Origin: Thermithiobacillus tepidarius DSM 3134
Lineage (GTDB): Bacteria; Pseudomonadota; Gammaproteobacteria; Acidithiobacillales; Thermithiobacillaceae
Assembly: GCF_000423825.1 (NCBI RefSeq)
Contig: NZ_AUIS01000013.1
Coordinates: forward strand, 1-64,000
Reading direction: 5' to 3'
DNA length: 64,000 nucleotides
Both the position numbers and the translations under genes were made by a program. Under the pieces are notes generated by a model that saw only the letters and a list, made by a program, of their open reading frames with translations, had not been told where the DNA came from and made no database searches. Within the stretch, counting starts at the first letter, position 1. Each line of letters starts with the position of its first letter. Positions 7,498 through 16,474 of the stretch are shown piece after piece.

Positions 7498-8844
7498 TCA
7501 CAGGCCCGGATACTTGAAGATCAGATACATCCACGCCTTGCGCGTATCCGCGTTCAAGCCGGTCGTGCCGGGGAACGCAGCGCCTTCGCCGTCTTTGGCT
7601 GAGTAGTCCGCGTATTTCGCGGCCAGCAGCAGGTTTTTGTTGGCCTGATACGTCGCCAGCAGGTCCAGCTCGTTGCCGTAATGCAGCCCCTGCGCGTCGG
7701 AGCGGTACTGGTGATAAACCGCCCATAGGTTCAGCGGGCCCGCCACGTTGGCACTGGCCGTCACATGCAGATCCTTCAAGCCGGTCGCTGGCGTCGCGGT
7801 GAACATGTTCGCCCAGCCATTCAGCGGATGCTTGGTGGCGAAGGGGGTTTGAAAGGCGTAAGTTGCCGTGTCGTTGGCGCCGAGGACTTCGTAATCGGCG
7901 CGCAGATACCAGCGCGCCGCGGCCACGCCGGCGCCCAGGTGCCAATAGCTGGCATCGACGTCCGGACGACCGTCCGCGTAATCGCTTTGCTTGGCGTACT
8001 CCGCCGTATACAGGATGCGGTACTGGCCGGGCGCGATGCCCTTGACGGTGCTCAGCAGGCTGGGATCCAGCGTCAGCTTGCCCGCGCCCGGCGCGGCGCC
8101 GTCCAGCCGGATGCCGTAGGTCTGGCTCGAAATGTTGCTGGCAGCGCCGTCGGGCTTGCTTTTGTCATCGTAGAGATAGCCGTAGGCCACCAGATGGGTG
8201 TTGCGGACGGGCTCCACGTCCGCATGCAGCACGTAGGTGCGCATCGGCTGCAGATTCAAGCCGGCCGGCAACTGGAAGTTGGCATAGCTCGACTTGGTAC
8301 GGAACAGATAACCGGCGAACAGAGTGGTGTTCGGCAGGCTCTTATTCTCGACGGTGACCGCGTCGAAGGTCTGCGGGCTCTGCCGCCAGTCCACGCTGCC
8401 GAAGAAGCGCTGGTTGGCCAAGTTGACGAGTTGCCGGCCAAGACGCAGTTGGGTGTCCGGCAAGCCGGCATAGTTCAGGAAGGCCTGGTTCACCTTGGTC
8501 GACTCGGGATCGGCCACGACCGGATATCGGACCAAGCCGTTTTGCGTGTCGTTGTAGCGCTCCTCGTCCGCCAGGCTCACCACATTGCTGAACTCCAGTT
8601 TGGCGCTCAGCCCGCCGATGGGCTTGGTGCCGTAACCCAGGATGGTGCGCAGGGTAAAGGCATGTGCATCGCTCGGCTTGCCGTCCTGCTGGACGAACTC
8701 GTAGCGGGGCCGGAGCTCGACGTTGAACTGCCCCCCGGCCAGGGCGTTGACCAGCGCGTCGTCTGCCGCAACAGGCGGAATCATGCCCGCGCCCAGGCAC
8801 AGCAGGACGCCGCGCTTGCAAAATGGGTTGCATTCGATAGCCAT
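7498..8844 (-). CDS. Alginate-export-family outer-membrane porin
   Basis: 448 residues. A short signal sequence ends near VAADD. The body has alternating barrel strands typical of the alginate_exp/OprD-like family: VELRPRYEFVQQD, the LRLGRQLVNLANQRFFGSVDWRQSP segment (hallmark RLGRQ...FVG-like) and a C-terminal strand KAWMYLIFKYPGL. Family members form 18-strand substrate channels. The substrate here is unknown; thiocyanate or another anion is a guess from context. GGGAGGGGGAG precedes the ATG. It is expressed from its own sigma-54 promoter and ends at a strong terminator, so it is a separate unit within the putative regulon. Confidence 0.75.
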   Translation of the reverse strand: MAIECNPFCKRGVLLCLGAGMIPPVAADDALVNALAGGQFNVELRPRYEFVQQDGKPSDAHAFTLRTILGYGTKPIGGLSAKLEFSNVVSLADEERYNDTQNGLVRYPVVADPESTKVNQAFLNYAGLPDTQLRLGRQLVNLANQRFFGSVDWRQSPQTFDAVTVENKSLPNTTLFAGYLFRTKSSYANFQLPAGLNLQPMRTYVLHADVEPVRNTHLVAYGYLYDDKSKPDGAASNISSQTYGIRLDGAAPGAGKLTLDPSLLSTVKGIAPGQYRILYTAEYAKQSDYADGRPDVDASYWHLGAGVAAARWYLRADYEVLGANDTATYAFQTPFATKHPLNGWANMFTATPATGLKDLHVTASANVAGPLNLWAVYHQYRSDAQGLHYGNELDLLATYQANKNLLLAAKYADYSAKDGEGAAFPGTTGLNADTRKAWMYLIFKYPGL

Positions 8845-8960
8845 TGCTCCCCCTCCCCTGTTTGATCCATTGCGCCCGCCATCCGCCGGCGCGCACGCTT
8901 TTCGGGCCGGGCGAGTTCAGCGGGGACCGTGGCTGTTCATGACCGCAACAAAAGCCGCCA

Positions 8961-9000
8961 TTGCTCCGATGGACAGGCCCGTGCTCCGATGGACAGGCCC
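8961..9000. repeat. Tandem duplication of a 20-bp unit in the porin leader
   Basis: The 19 bases TGCTCCGATGGACAGGCCC occur twice in direct succession (8962-8980 and 8982-9000). They lie immediately downstream of the predicted sigma-54 start, in the first 40 nt of the porin leader. Confidence 0.85.
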
Positions 9001-9010
9001 GGGCTGCAGC

Positions 9011-9026
9011 AGCAATTCCCGTACCA
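9011..9026 (-). promoter_or_regulatory. Sigma-54 promoter of the porin gene
   Basis: The minus-strand sequence TGGTACGGGAATTGCT matches TGGCACG-N4-TTGCW with a single mismatch and correct GG-N10-GC spacing. The predicted start is near 9000, leaving a long leader of about 155 nt. Confidence 0.78.
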
Positions 9027-9077
9027 CGGCCGATGTTGGCTTTTGGGGATTTTTTCGGGGTTTTCCGGTATTCCGCC

Positions 9078-9111
9078 TGTTTCATCAAGAAACGTGTTTC
9101 GACTCGAAACA
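9078..9111. promoter_or_regulatory. Double activator-binding site (UAS) of the porin gene
   Basis: Two palindromes lie in tandem with centres 17 bp apart: TGTTTC-ATCAA-GAAACG (9078-9094) and TGTTTC-GACTC-GAAACA (9095-9111). They lie 52-85 bp upstream of the porin -24 element and share the motif found before the TcDH and RND operons. Confidence 0.75.
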
Positions 9112-9171
9112 GGCCGCGTGCCCGGCTGGCGGGGCCAGGGACAGGGAGAATGGCTTCAGGTTGGGGAGAGG

Positions 9172-9191
9172 CAGGCCCGCACCCGGGCCTG
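9172..9191 (-). terminator. GC-rich hairpin after the response regulator gene
   Basis: CAGGCCC and GGGCCTG form a 7-bp stem 13 bp past the stop codon. No T-run follows on the minus strand, so intrinsic termination is doubtful. Confidence 0.3.
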
Positions 9192-9203
9192 GGGGCGACG
9201 GCT

Positions 9204-10595
9204 TCAGTCGCTGTCGGAGGGGGTATTGCATTCCGCGGCGGGGCCGCCCTCGGCTTGCAAGCCGTACTGGCGCATCTTCCGCCACAAGGTGGTACGGCCG
9301 ATGCCAAGCTCCCGCGCCGCTTCGCTGATGCTTTCGAAGCGTTCGAGCGCACTCTCGATGAGCAGCCGCTCGGACAGGGCCAGGTTCAGCACGCCGCTGC
9401 GTTCCCGGTGCGGACTGGCCGACGTCTTGCTGTGCTTCAGCACCTCCTCCGGGAGGGCATCGACGTCGATCCAGTCGTTTTCATCCGCGAAAACGGCCAT
9501 CTGCTCCACGAAGCTTTCGAGCTCCCGGATATTGCCCGGATAGCTGTAGCCGACCAGGTGGGACATGGCGCGCTCGGTAAGCCTGAGCTTCGTGCGGCCG
9601 TATTTCGCGGCGTACTTTTGCAGCAAGCTGTCCAGCAGGGAGATCAGGTCGTCGCCGCGCTCGCGCAGGGGCGGCAGGTGCAGGCGCACGCCCTTGATGC
9701 GATAGTACAAATCCTCCCGGAAGCGGCCGCTCTCGATCAGCGCGCCCAGATTCTGGTTCGATGCCGCCAGCACGCGGATGTCGATGGATTTCCATTGATT
9801 CGAGCCCACGCGGCGCACCTGGCGGTCCTGCAGCACGCTCAGCAGCTTGGCTTGCATGGCCGGCGACAGGGTATCGACTTCATCGAGGAAGATCGTCCCC
9901 CGGTCCGCCGCCTCGAAAAGACCCGTCCGGGATTCCGTCGCGCCCGTGAAGCTGCCGCGCACGTGGCCGAACAGTTCGCTCTCCAGCAGCTGCTCCGGCA
10001 GGCTGGCGCAGTTGATGCTCACGAAGGGAAATGCGGCGCGCGGGCTCCTGTCATGGAGCAGCCGGGCGATCCGGCTCTTGCCGGTGCCGGTCTCGCCGGT
10101 GATCAGCACGCTGAGGTCCGTCTGCGCGATGCGCTCCACGCGGATGAGCACGGCCCGCATCTCGGGACTGCCGCTCACCGGGACGTACGCCTGCGGCAGG
10201 GGCACGGCCTTGGCCGGCTGCCGGCTCACGCAATCGCGAAAGGCCGTGCAGGCATTGATCTTCTCGACGATATCCTTCTCCTGGAACGGCTTGGTGAGGT
10301 AATCGAAGGCTCCCAGGCGCATGGCCTCGACCGCCGATTCGATGCTGGCATAAGCCGTGATGACGATCACCGGCAGGGTCTCGTCGCGGGTCTTGATCGC
10401 CCGCAGCAGATCGATGCCGCTCATGCCCTCCATGCGCATGTCGGTGATGACCGCGTCGAAGGTCTCGGCGTCCAGCAGCGCCAGCGCCTCCGCACCGCTT
10501 GCCGCCTCGCCGGTTTCGAAACCGGCGTTTTGCAGCATGAGCGACAGGCTGCGCCTGAGGCTCCGCTGATCGTCCACCAGCAACACCCGCGTCAT
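9204..10595 (-). CDS. Sigma-54-dependent response regulator (NtrC family)
   Basis: 463 residues. The receiver domain has phospho-acceptor Asp52 and K102 of the TKPF motif. The AAA+ domain has Walker A GETGTGKS (167-174), sigma-54 contact loop GSFTGA (214-219, Ser replacing the usual Ala), Walker B (TIFLDEVDTL) and an arginine finger region (FREDLYYRIKG). The C-terminal Fis-type helix-turn-helix contains SEAARELGIGRTTLWRKM. The ATG overlaps the kinase stop as ATGA, so the pair is translationally coupled. It is the only sigma-54 activator in the window. It sits between three operons that carry sigma-54 promoters with a shared palindrome, so I infer it is their activator. It may be co-transcribed with the RND genes and thus autoregulated. 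Confidence 0.92.
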   Translation of the reverse strand: MTRVLLVDDQRSLRRSLSLMLQNAGFETGEAASGAEALALLDAETFDAVITDMRMEGMSGIDLLRAIKTRDETLPVIVITAYASIESAVEAMRLGAFDYLTKPFQEKDIVEKINACTAFRDCVSRQPAKAVPLPQAYVPVSGSPEMRAVLIRVERIAQTDLSVLITGETGTGKSRIARLLHDRSPRAAFPFVSINCASLPEQLLESELFGHVRGSFTGATESRTGLFEAADRGTIFLDEVDTLSPAMQAKLLSVLQDRQVRRVGSNQWKSIDIRVLAASNQNLGALIESGRFREDLYYRIKGVRLHLPPLRERGDDLISLLDSLLQKYAAKYGRTKLRLTERAMSHLVGYSYPGNIRELESFVEQMAVFADENDWIDVDALPEEVLKHSKTSASPHRERSGVLNLALSERLLIESALERFESISEAARELGIGRTTLWRKMRQYGLQAEGGPAAECNTPSDSD

Positions 10596-13252
10596 CTCGT
10601 GCTCCTCCGGCCGCTGTCCGTGTTTACTTCGGTCAGCGGCATTCGCAGAAAAAAGCGCGTGCCCGCGCCCGGGCGGCTCCAGATCCGGATCCGCCCCTGC
10701 CATTCGCTGACGAAACGCCGCACGATGGCCAGCCCCAGGCCCGCGCCCTGCGGACGCTGACTGTAGAATGGCTCGAACACCCTTTGCCGGTCATCTAGCG
10801 CAATGCCGCGCCCGCTGTCCCCCACCACGATCAGCAGCGCCCGCCCCTTCACCGCCGCCCTGACGAACACCCGGCCGCGCGGCCCGGTGGCCTGGACGCC
10901 GTTCAACAGGAGGTTCCACAACACCTCCTGCAAGCCATCGGCATCGAACATGATCCGGCCATTGCCGAGGACCCGCTGCTCGACGCTGATTTCAGCCTCC
11001 TCGTGGCGGATGTGCTGCTCCAGGCCGGCGCATACGCCGCGGACCAGTTCCGTGAGATCCACTTGGCTGACGACGCGCCGCGAGCCCTTGCCGAAACTCA
11101 GGAAATCGCGCGTCAGCTTGTCCAGGCGCCTGATCTCGTGGCCGATGATCTGCAGCGCCATGTCCGTCCGCTCGGCGCCGCCGCATGCCGCCTTGAGCAC
11201 GGCGACGCAGTTGGCAATGGCGCTGACCGGATTGCGCACCTCGTGGGCCACCGTCGCCGCCAGCTGGCCCAGGACGGCGAGCCGCTCGCTGCGCAGCTTG
11301 CTCTCCTCCGCCGCCTGCAGCTGCGCATTCAGATCACACAGGTTCTCGTAGGTGCGCGCATTGCTGATGGCAATGCGCACCTGGCCCGCCAGCAAGGCGC
11401 CCTTTTCCAGGGTTCGGCGGCTGTACTGCACCTGCGCCGCCCGGAACAGCCCCATGAGGCCGATCAGGCGCCCCTCCTCCAGCAAGGGAAACACCGCCAG
11501 CGCCCCCCATCCATCCTGCCGATCCGGGTGCTGCGCTGGATCGCTGGCCAGCTCGTGCCAAAGGAAAGCCCGCGGCCCGTCGTCGAGTTTGTAGCGCCGC
11601 AGCAGGTTCGCGCCCAGGACATCGGCCTCGCAGTAGCAACCCTCGGCGCTGGCCCGCCCGATCCCCTCGCCGAAATAGCTGCTCGCCGGCACCAGCTCCT
11701 GGCTGGCCCCGTTCAGCAACCAAACGACAGCCCCGTCGCTGTCGAACAGCCGCGCGCTTTCACGGCACACCGCCTGGAGCACCTGATCGAGATCCAGGGT
11801 GGAGGTCAGCAGCGAAGACAGCCGGAACAGGGCGGACTGGAAGCGGCAGGCTTCCGACCAGCTCTGGTGCAGCAGGGCGTTGTTGATGATCGGGCCGACC
11901 TCCGCCGCCAACCTTTGCAGTTGCCCATAGCTGTCGGCCGGCGGCTCACCCGCATCGAGCTCCACCTCCAGATAACCCAGCGGCGCGCCGCCGGCCTGCA
12001 GCGCCAGAGCCACTTGCTGTGCTCCGGGAGCTGCTTCCGGGTGGTCCTTGGCAGGGCAGACGGCCAGCCTCTCCGCAGCCGACCCGCCAAGACGGGCGTT
12101 GGCCTGAAGCGGAAGCACCCGGATCGGCCAGGCGGCAGCCCACCGGTTCACCTTGAGCTGCATTTCGCAAACCTCGTCCGGGGACACCGTCAGGACCAGC
12201 TTGCAACGGGCCGGGCTGATGACCTGATTGAGGGCCCGGTACACCGCCGCCAGCGTGTTGTCCAGTCCTTCGGCGCTGATGGCTTCCTTGGCCATGCGAT
12301 TGCGGACCATCAGCTCCTCGTTGGCGCACTTGAGCGCCGACTGGGCTTTGGTCAGGTACTGGTTGGCCTTCTTCAGCACGCCGCGCGATTCTTCCAGCTG
12401 CCGCAGCGCCCATAAATAGCCGGCCAGCACCATGAACAGGATGCTGATGTAAAACAGCACCTTGATCCCGTGCCACAGCCACCAGGCCGCATTCCACATG
12501 CCGGAATAGCCGAACAGGTAAGCGCTTTCGGCAAAGAGCAGCAGCAGCGCCGCGACCGCCAGCGGCAAGGCGGGACCTTGCTTCCGGTACTGGGCATACA
12601 AGCCGAGGGCGGCTACCAGATAGAACAGGGCCGCGAGCTCGTGCGCCACTTTTTCGGCCTGGGAAAACACATAGCCCTCGACGCTGCTCTCCACCAGGCT
12701 CAGCAGGCTGGACGTGTGCACGACAGCCACCAGCGCCGCCACGACCAGCGCGCTCGCCGCGATTTCCTTGCCGGTGGGCCGCCAGTGCTGCGGCACCATG
12801 CGGTGGGTGACGACGCCGACCAGGATCAGGATTCCGCCCGACAATGTCGAGAGCGTATGCAGCAGGACAAAGAGGTAGGGGCTGGCGAAGGGATTGCTGA
12901 AGGCGTGCAGGATATCCAGGATGCCCATGGCCAGAAAGGCCGCGCCGAAGAGCCAGAAATCGGCATACCGGCGCCGAGTGTTGATGGCGAAGATCAGCAC
13001 TGCGATCATCAGCGCCACCAGCCCGCAGAAGAGCTCGACGAGGGCATGGGCCTTGACCTCGATGTACTGGACCTGCAGCATGGCCGCATCCGCCATGCCG
13101 AGCAGAAGCAGCGGCATGGCCAGGAGCAGCACCACCAGCAGGAGGCCGCTCCAGCGCAGCCAAGGCAGTTCCCTGCCCTGCCAAAACAGCGCCAAGCGCA
13201 ACGCGGCCCCGGTATCCGCCGTCGCCGCACCCGTCAGTGGCTCCTTTGCCAT
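10592..13252 (-). CDS. Membrane sensor histidine kinase with MASE3-like and GAF domains
   Basis: 886 residues from ATG 13252. About eight hydrophobic helices span residues 30-290; the second to third helices carry FWLFGAAFLAMGILDILHAF, typical of MASE3-type sensors. A coiled linker and two GAF-like modules follow (about 340-500 and 510-650). The HisKA domain has ATVAHEVRNPVSAI, and the HATPase has NLLLNGVQ, GDSGRGI and GAGLGLAIV. The start at 13252 has a GGGGGT site; the upstream ATG at 13321 has none. It overlaps the response regulator by ATGA. Architecture and coupling resemble the PrsK/PrsR type of sigma-54 two-component pairs. The sensed signal is not visible; a membrane-soluble or periplasmic cue is likely. 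Confidence 0.88.
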   Translation of the reverse strand: MAKEPLTGAATADTGAALRLALFWQGRELPWLRWSGLLLVVLLLAMPLLLLGMADAAMLQVQYIEVKAHALVELFCGLVALMIAVLIFAINTRRRYADFWLFGAAFLAMGILDILHAFSNPFASPYLFVLLHTLSTLSGGILILVGVVTHRMVPQHWRPTGKEIAASALVVAALVAVVHTSSLLSLVESSVEGYVFSQAEKVAHELAALFYLVAALGLYAQYRKQGPALPLAVAALLLLFAESAYLFGYSGMWNAAWWLWHGIKVLFYISILFMVLAGYLWALRQLEESRGVLKKANQYLTKAQSALKCANEELMVRNRMAKEAISAEGLDNTLAAVYRALNQVISPARCKLVLTVSPDEVCEMQLKVNRWAAAWPIRVLPLQANARLGGSAAERLAVCPAKDHPEAAPGAQQVALALQAGGAPLGYLEVELDAGEPPADSYGQLQRLAAEVGPIINNALLHQSWSEACRFQSALFRLSSLLTSTLDLDQVLQAVCRESARLFDSDGAVVWLLNGASQELVPASSYFGEGIGRASAEGCYCEADVLGANLLRRYKLDDGPRAFLWHELASDPAQHPDRQDGWGALAVFPLLEEGRLIGLMGLFRAAQVQYSRRTLEKGALLAGQVRIAISNARTYENLCDLNAQLQAAEESKLRSERLAVLGQLAATVAHEVRNPVSAIANCVAVLKAACGGAERTDMALQIIGHEIRRLDKLTRDFLSFGKGSRRVVSQVDLTELVRGVCAGLEQHIRHEEAEISVEQRVLGNGRIMFDADGLQEVLWNLLLNGVQATGPRGRVFVRAAVKGRALLIVVGDSGRGIALDDRQRVFEPFYSQRPQGAGLGLAIVRRFVSEWQGRIRIWSRPGAGTRFFLRMPLTEVNTDSGRRSTR

Positions 13253-13359
13253 TGCACCCCCACGCCCATGGCGCCGGCCCGCCCAAGCGGACCGGCTCGC
13301 CGTTGCGCCTTCAGAAACCATGCGTTTTCAATCTATCTTACCACAGCAGCCGGCAGCCC

Positions 13360-16300
13360 TCAGCAGCGTCCCAGAGAGCCCCGCCGGGCCAGAGCAGCGA
13401 AGGCCGTCGGCATGACCAGGAGGTTGAGCAGGGTGGAGCTCAGCATCCCGCCGAGCAGCACGAGCGCCAAGGGCCGCTCCAGCTCCTTGCCCACCGGATC
13501 GCCGATCATGAGAGGCAGCACGGCCAAGGCGGCGGTCAGGGCCGTCATGAGAATCGGCAGCAGGCGCTCCCTGGCCCCCTGCTCCGCCACCGCGCAAAAG
13601 TCCGCCGCGTCCCCCTGGCGCTGCGCCAGGGATTGGCAACGGGCGATCAGCAGGATGCTGTTGCGCGTAGCGATGCCAAAGAGGGCGATCAGGCCGACCA
13701 GGGAGGACACGTTCAGGGTCTCCCCTGCCAGCCAGAGCGCGGCCACGCCGCCGATCAGCGCCAACGGCACGTTGGCCATTACCAAGCTCGCCAGGCGCCA
13801 GTTGCGGAAGGCCTGGGTCATGATGATGAACATCAGCAGCAGGGCGCCGGCGCCGGACAGCATGAGGTTGCGGCTCGCGCGCTGCTGGCCGATGTAATCG
13901 CCGCCGAACTCCAGCGAGTAGCCGGCCGGCAGGACCACCTGCCGCTGGATGCGGGCCCGGGCCTCCTGCACGACGCCGTTCAGGTCCCGTCCCTCCACGT
14001 TCCACTGGACCACCGCGCGCCGCGCGCCGCCGTCGCGGTTGACCACGTACGGCTCCTGCACGGCCACCAGCTCCGCCACCTCGCGCAAGGGCACCAGGGT
14101 GCCTGCGGGGGTGCGCAGCGGCAGCTCGCCCAACCGGCCGGCGTCGGTGCGGGCGTTCTCGGCCACCCGGACGAAGAGGTCGAAAGCTTTGTCGTGCTCC
14201 TGCACCTTGGACACCGGCACGCCGTTGAGCGCCATGCCCGCCTGCCCGATCACCTCCGCCGGCGTCAGGCCGTAAGCGGCGGCGACGTCGCGCCGCACGC
14301 GGATGTCGATGCCCGGCACCAGGATCATCGGCTCACCCTGCAGGTCGACCACGCCCGGCGTCCCGCGCACCGCCGCCAGGATCTCCTGCTGCTTGGCCTG
14401 CAGCACCCGGAAGTCCGGCCCGTAGACCTTCACCACCACCTGCGCCCGGACCCCGGACAGGATCTCCGACATGCGGTGGGCGATGAATTGGGAGACGTTC
14501 ACCGCCATCCCCGGAATGTCCGCCAGCCGCTCGCGGATGTGCTGCATCACCGTCGGAGTATCGGTCGCCCCCCGCTTCACGGTGATGTCGAATTCGCTGA
14601 AGTTGACCGGCTGCGCGTCCTCGTCCAGGCGCGAGCGGCCGGCGCGGTGGGCCACCGTCTCGATCTGGGGCAGCTCCTCGAGGCGCCGCTCCACCTCGCG
14701 CCCGACACGCAAGTTCTCCTCCAGCGAAGTGCCCGGCATCAGGGTGGCGGCGACGATGATGTTGCCCTCATGGAAAGGCGGCAGGAAGGACTGGCCCAAG
14801 CGCGGCAGCAAAGCCAGCGCGGCCGCCAGCGGCAACAGCATCAGGAGAACGAGCACGAGGCCGGGATGGCGCAGGCAGGGCCGGAGCACGCGCCGGTAAC
14901 CCGCGATGAGCCCCGCCGCCAAGGGGCTCAGGTGATAGGCGCGCGGCGCGCGCTGCCGCCCGAGCAGGTAATAGGACAGCACCGGCACCAGGGTGAGCGC
15001 CACCACGAGCGAGCTGCCGATGGCCGCGAGATAAGCGATGGCCAGCGGCGCGAAAATGCGGCCCTCGATGCCCTGCAGGAAGAACACGGGCATGAAGGCC
15101 GCCACGATGACCAGCGTGGCGTAGATCACCGCGTTGCGGATCTCGCGGGAACCTTCATAAACGAGCTCCAGCGCCGGCCGCGGCGCCTCGCTCTGCCGGT
15201 TCTCGCGCAGGTGCCGCAGGATGTTCTCCACGTCGATGATGGCGTCGTCCACCACTTCGCCGATGGCGAAGACCAGGCCGCCCAGGGTCAGGGCGTTGAT
15301 GCCCACCCCGGCAAGCCACAGCACCATGACGCCGGCAAGCAAGGAGGTGGGAATGGCCACCAGGCTGACCACCGTCGGCCGCCAGCGGAACAGGAAGAGG
15401 AAGAGCACCAGGGCGACGATGATGGAGGAATGGAGCAGCGCTTCCTGGAGATTGTCGATGGAGCTTTCGATGAAGCTGGCCTGGCGGAACACGTTCGGAA
15501 TGAGCTGCACGTCCTTGGGCAGAGTGTCGGCCACCTGCCTGAGTACGCCCTCGACCGCGCGGGTGGTCTCCAGCGTGTCCGCCCCCCACAGCTTCGACAC
15601 GGTGCCGATCACGGCGGGTCCCTGGTAGATCTGCGCGTCACCGCGCTTGATCTCGCTGCCGAAGCGGATCTCCGCCAGATCCGCCAGGGTAATGGGCTGG
15701 CCCTCCTGGCTGCGGACCAGGCTGGCCGAGACGTCCTGCAGCCCCTGCACGCGCCCGTTGGCGCGCACGAAATACTCCTCCTCGCTCGTGGGATAGACGA
15801 AGCCGCCGGGCGCGAGGGCGTTGCTGCCGCGCGCGGCGGCCACGATTTCGTTGAAGGCGACCCCGTACTTCTGCAACTGCAGCGGGTCCACCATGATCTG
15901 GTACTGCTTGACGCCGCCGCCGATCGCCGTCACCGACGCCACGCCCGGCTGCGCCAGCAGGCGGTTGCGCACCTCCCAGTCCACCAGACTGCGCAGCTCA
16001 TGCTCGCGGAAGCGCCCGGACCAGTCGACCAGGCCGAACTTCAGCAGCCAGCTCACCGCCGAGGTGACCGGCATGAGCTGCGGCGCCGCCACGCCGTCGA
16101 TCAGCTGCCCCTGGGTCATCTGCAGGCGCTCCTGGATGATCTGGCGCGCGCGGTACACGTCGACGCCCCAATCGAATACGATGGTGATGCGCGACAGGCC
16201 CACCGACGAGTTGGAGCGGATCTGCTCGATGCCGGGCGCACCCTGCAGCGCCACCTCCAGCGGCCGGGTCACCAGCGCCTCCACGTCCTGCGCCGCATAG

Positions 16301-16464
16301 CCGGGCGCCTCGGTCTGGATCTGCACCTGCGGCGGCGCAAACTCGGGAAACACGTCCAGCGTCATGCGCCCCGCCGCCGCCACCGCGGCGCCGGCCAGCA
16401 GAGCATACAAGAGCAGCACCGCCATGCGGTTGTTCAACGACCAGCGGATGATTGCATCGAACAT
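13360..16464 (-). CDS. Heavy-metal RND efflux pump, inner-membrane subunit (CusA/CzcA family)
   Basis: 1034 residues, full family length. An N-terminal transmembrane helix (MAVLLLYALLAGAAVAAAG) is followed by the conserved FPEFAPPQVQIQTEAPG, two large periplasmic loops and 11 further helices. The TM4 proton-relay motif reads AIGEVVDDAIIDVEN, which marks the heavy-metal subfamily rather than drug pumps. AGGAAGGA before ATG 16464 fixes the start; the frame extends 67 codons further, without a ribosome site, into the adaptor gene. It starts 10 bp after the adaptor stop. Copper or another divalent metal is likely given the neighbours, but metal specificity cannot be read from the sequence. The kinase gene follows 107 bp downstream on the same strand. 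Confidence 0.9.
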   Translation of the reverse strand: MFDAIIRWSLNNRMAVLLLYALLAGAAVAAAGRMTLDVFPEFAPPQVQIQTEAPGYAAQDVEALVTRPLEVALQGAPGIEQIRSNSSVGLSRITIVFDWGVDVYRARQIIQERLQMTQGQLIDGVAAPQLMPVTSAVSWLLKFGLVDWSGRFREHELRSLVDWEVRNRLLAQPGVASVTAIGGGVKQYQIMVDPLQLQKYGVAFNEIVAAARGSNALAPGGFVYPTSEEEYFVRANGRVQGLQDVSASLVRSQEGQPITLADLAEIRFGSEIKRGDAQIYQGPAVIGTVSKLWGADTLETTRAVEGVLRQVADTLPKDVQLIPNVFRQASFIESSIDNLQEALLHSSIIVALVLFLFLFRWRPTVVSLVAIPTSLLAGVMVLWLAGVGINALTLGGLVFAIGEVVDDAIIDVENILRHLRENRQSEAPRPALELVYEGSREIRNAVIYATLVIVAAFMPVFFLQGIEGRIFAPLAIAYLAAIGSSLVVALTLVPVLSYYLLGRQRAPRAYHLSPLAAGLIAGYRRVLRPCLRHPGLVLVLLMLLPLAAALALLPRLGQSFLPPFHEGNIIVAATLMPGTSLEENLRVGREVERRLEELPQIETVAHRAGRSRLDEDAQPVNFSEFDITVKRGATDTPTVMQHIRERLADIPGMAVNVSQFIAHRMSEILSGVRAQVVVKVYGPDFRVLQAKQQEILAAVRGTPGVVDLQGEPMILVPGIDIRVRRDVAAAYGLTPAEVIGQAGMALNGVPVSKVQEHDKAFDLFVRVAENARTDAGRLGELPLRTPAGTLVPLREVAELVAVQEPYVVNRDGGARRAVVQWNVEGRDLNGVVQEARARIQRQVVLPAGYSLEFGGDYIGQQRASRNLMLSGAGALLLMFIIMTQAFRNWRLASLVMANVPLALIGGVAALWLAGETLNVSSLVGLIALFGIATRNSILLIARCQSLAQRQGDAADFCAVAEQGARERLLPILMTALTAALAVLPLMIGDPVGKELERPLALVLLGGMLSSTLLNLLVMPTAFAALARRGSLGRC

Positions 16465-16474
16465 GGCATCCTTC

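Noticed and set aside
7498-8844. The barrel gene as the outer-membrane channel of the RND pump
   Set aside because: Its strand pattern and RLGRQ motif are of alginate-export porins; no TolC-type coiled-coil repeats are present.
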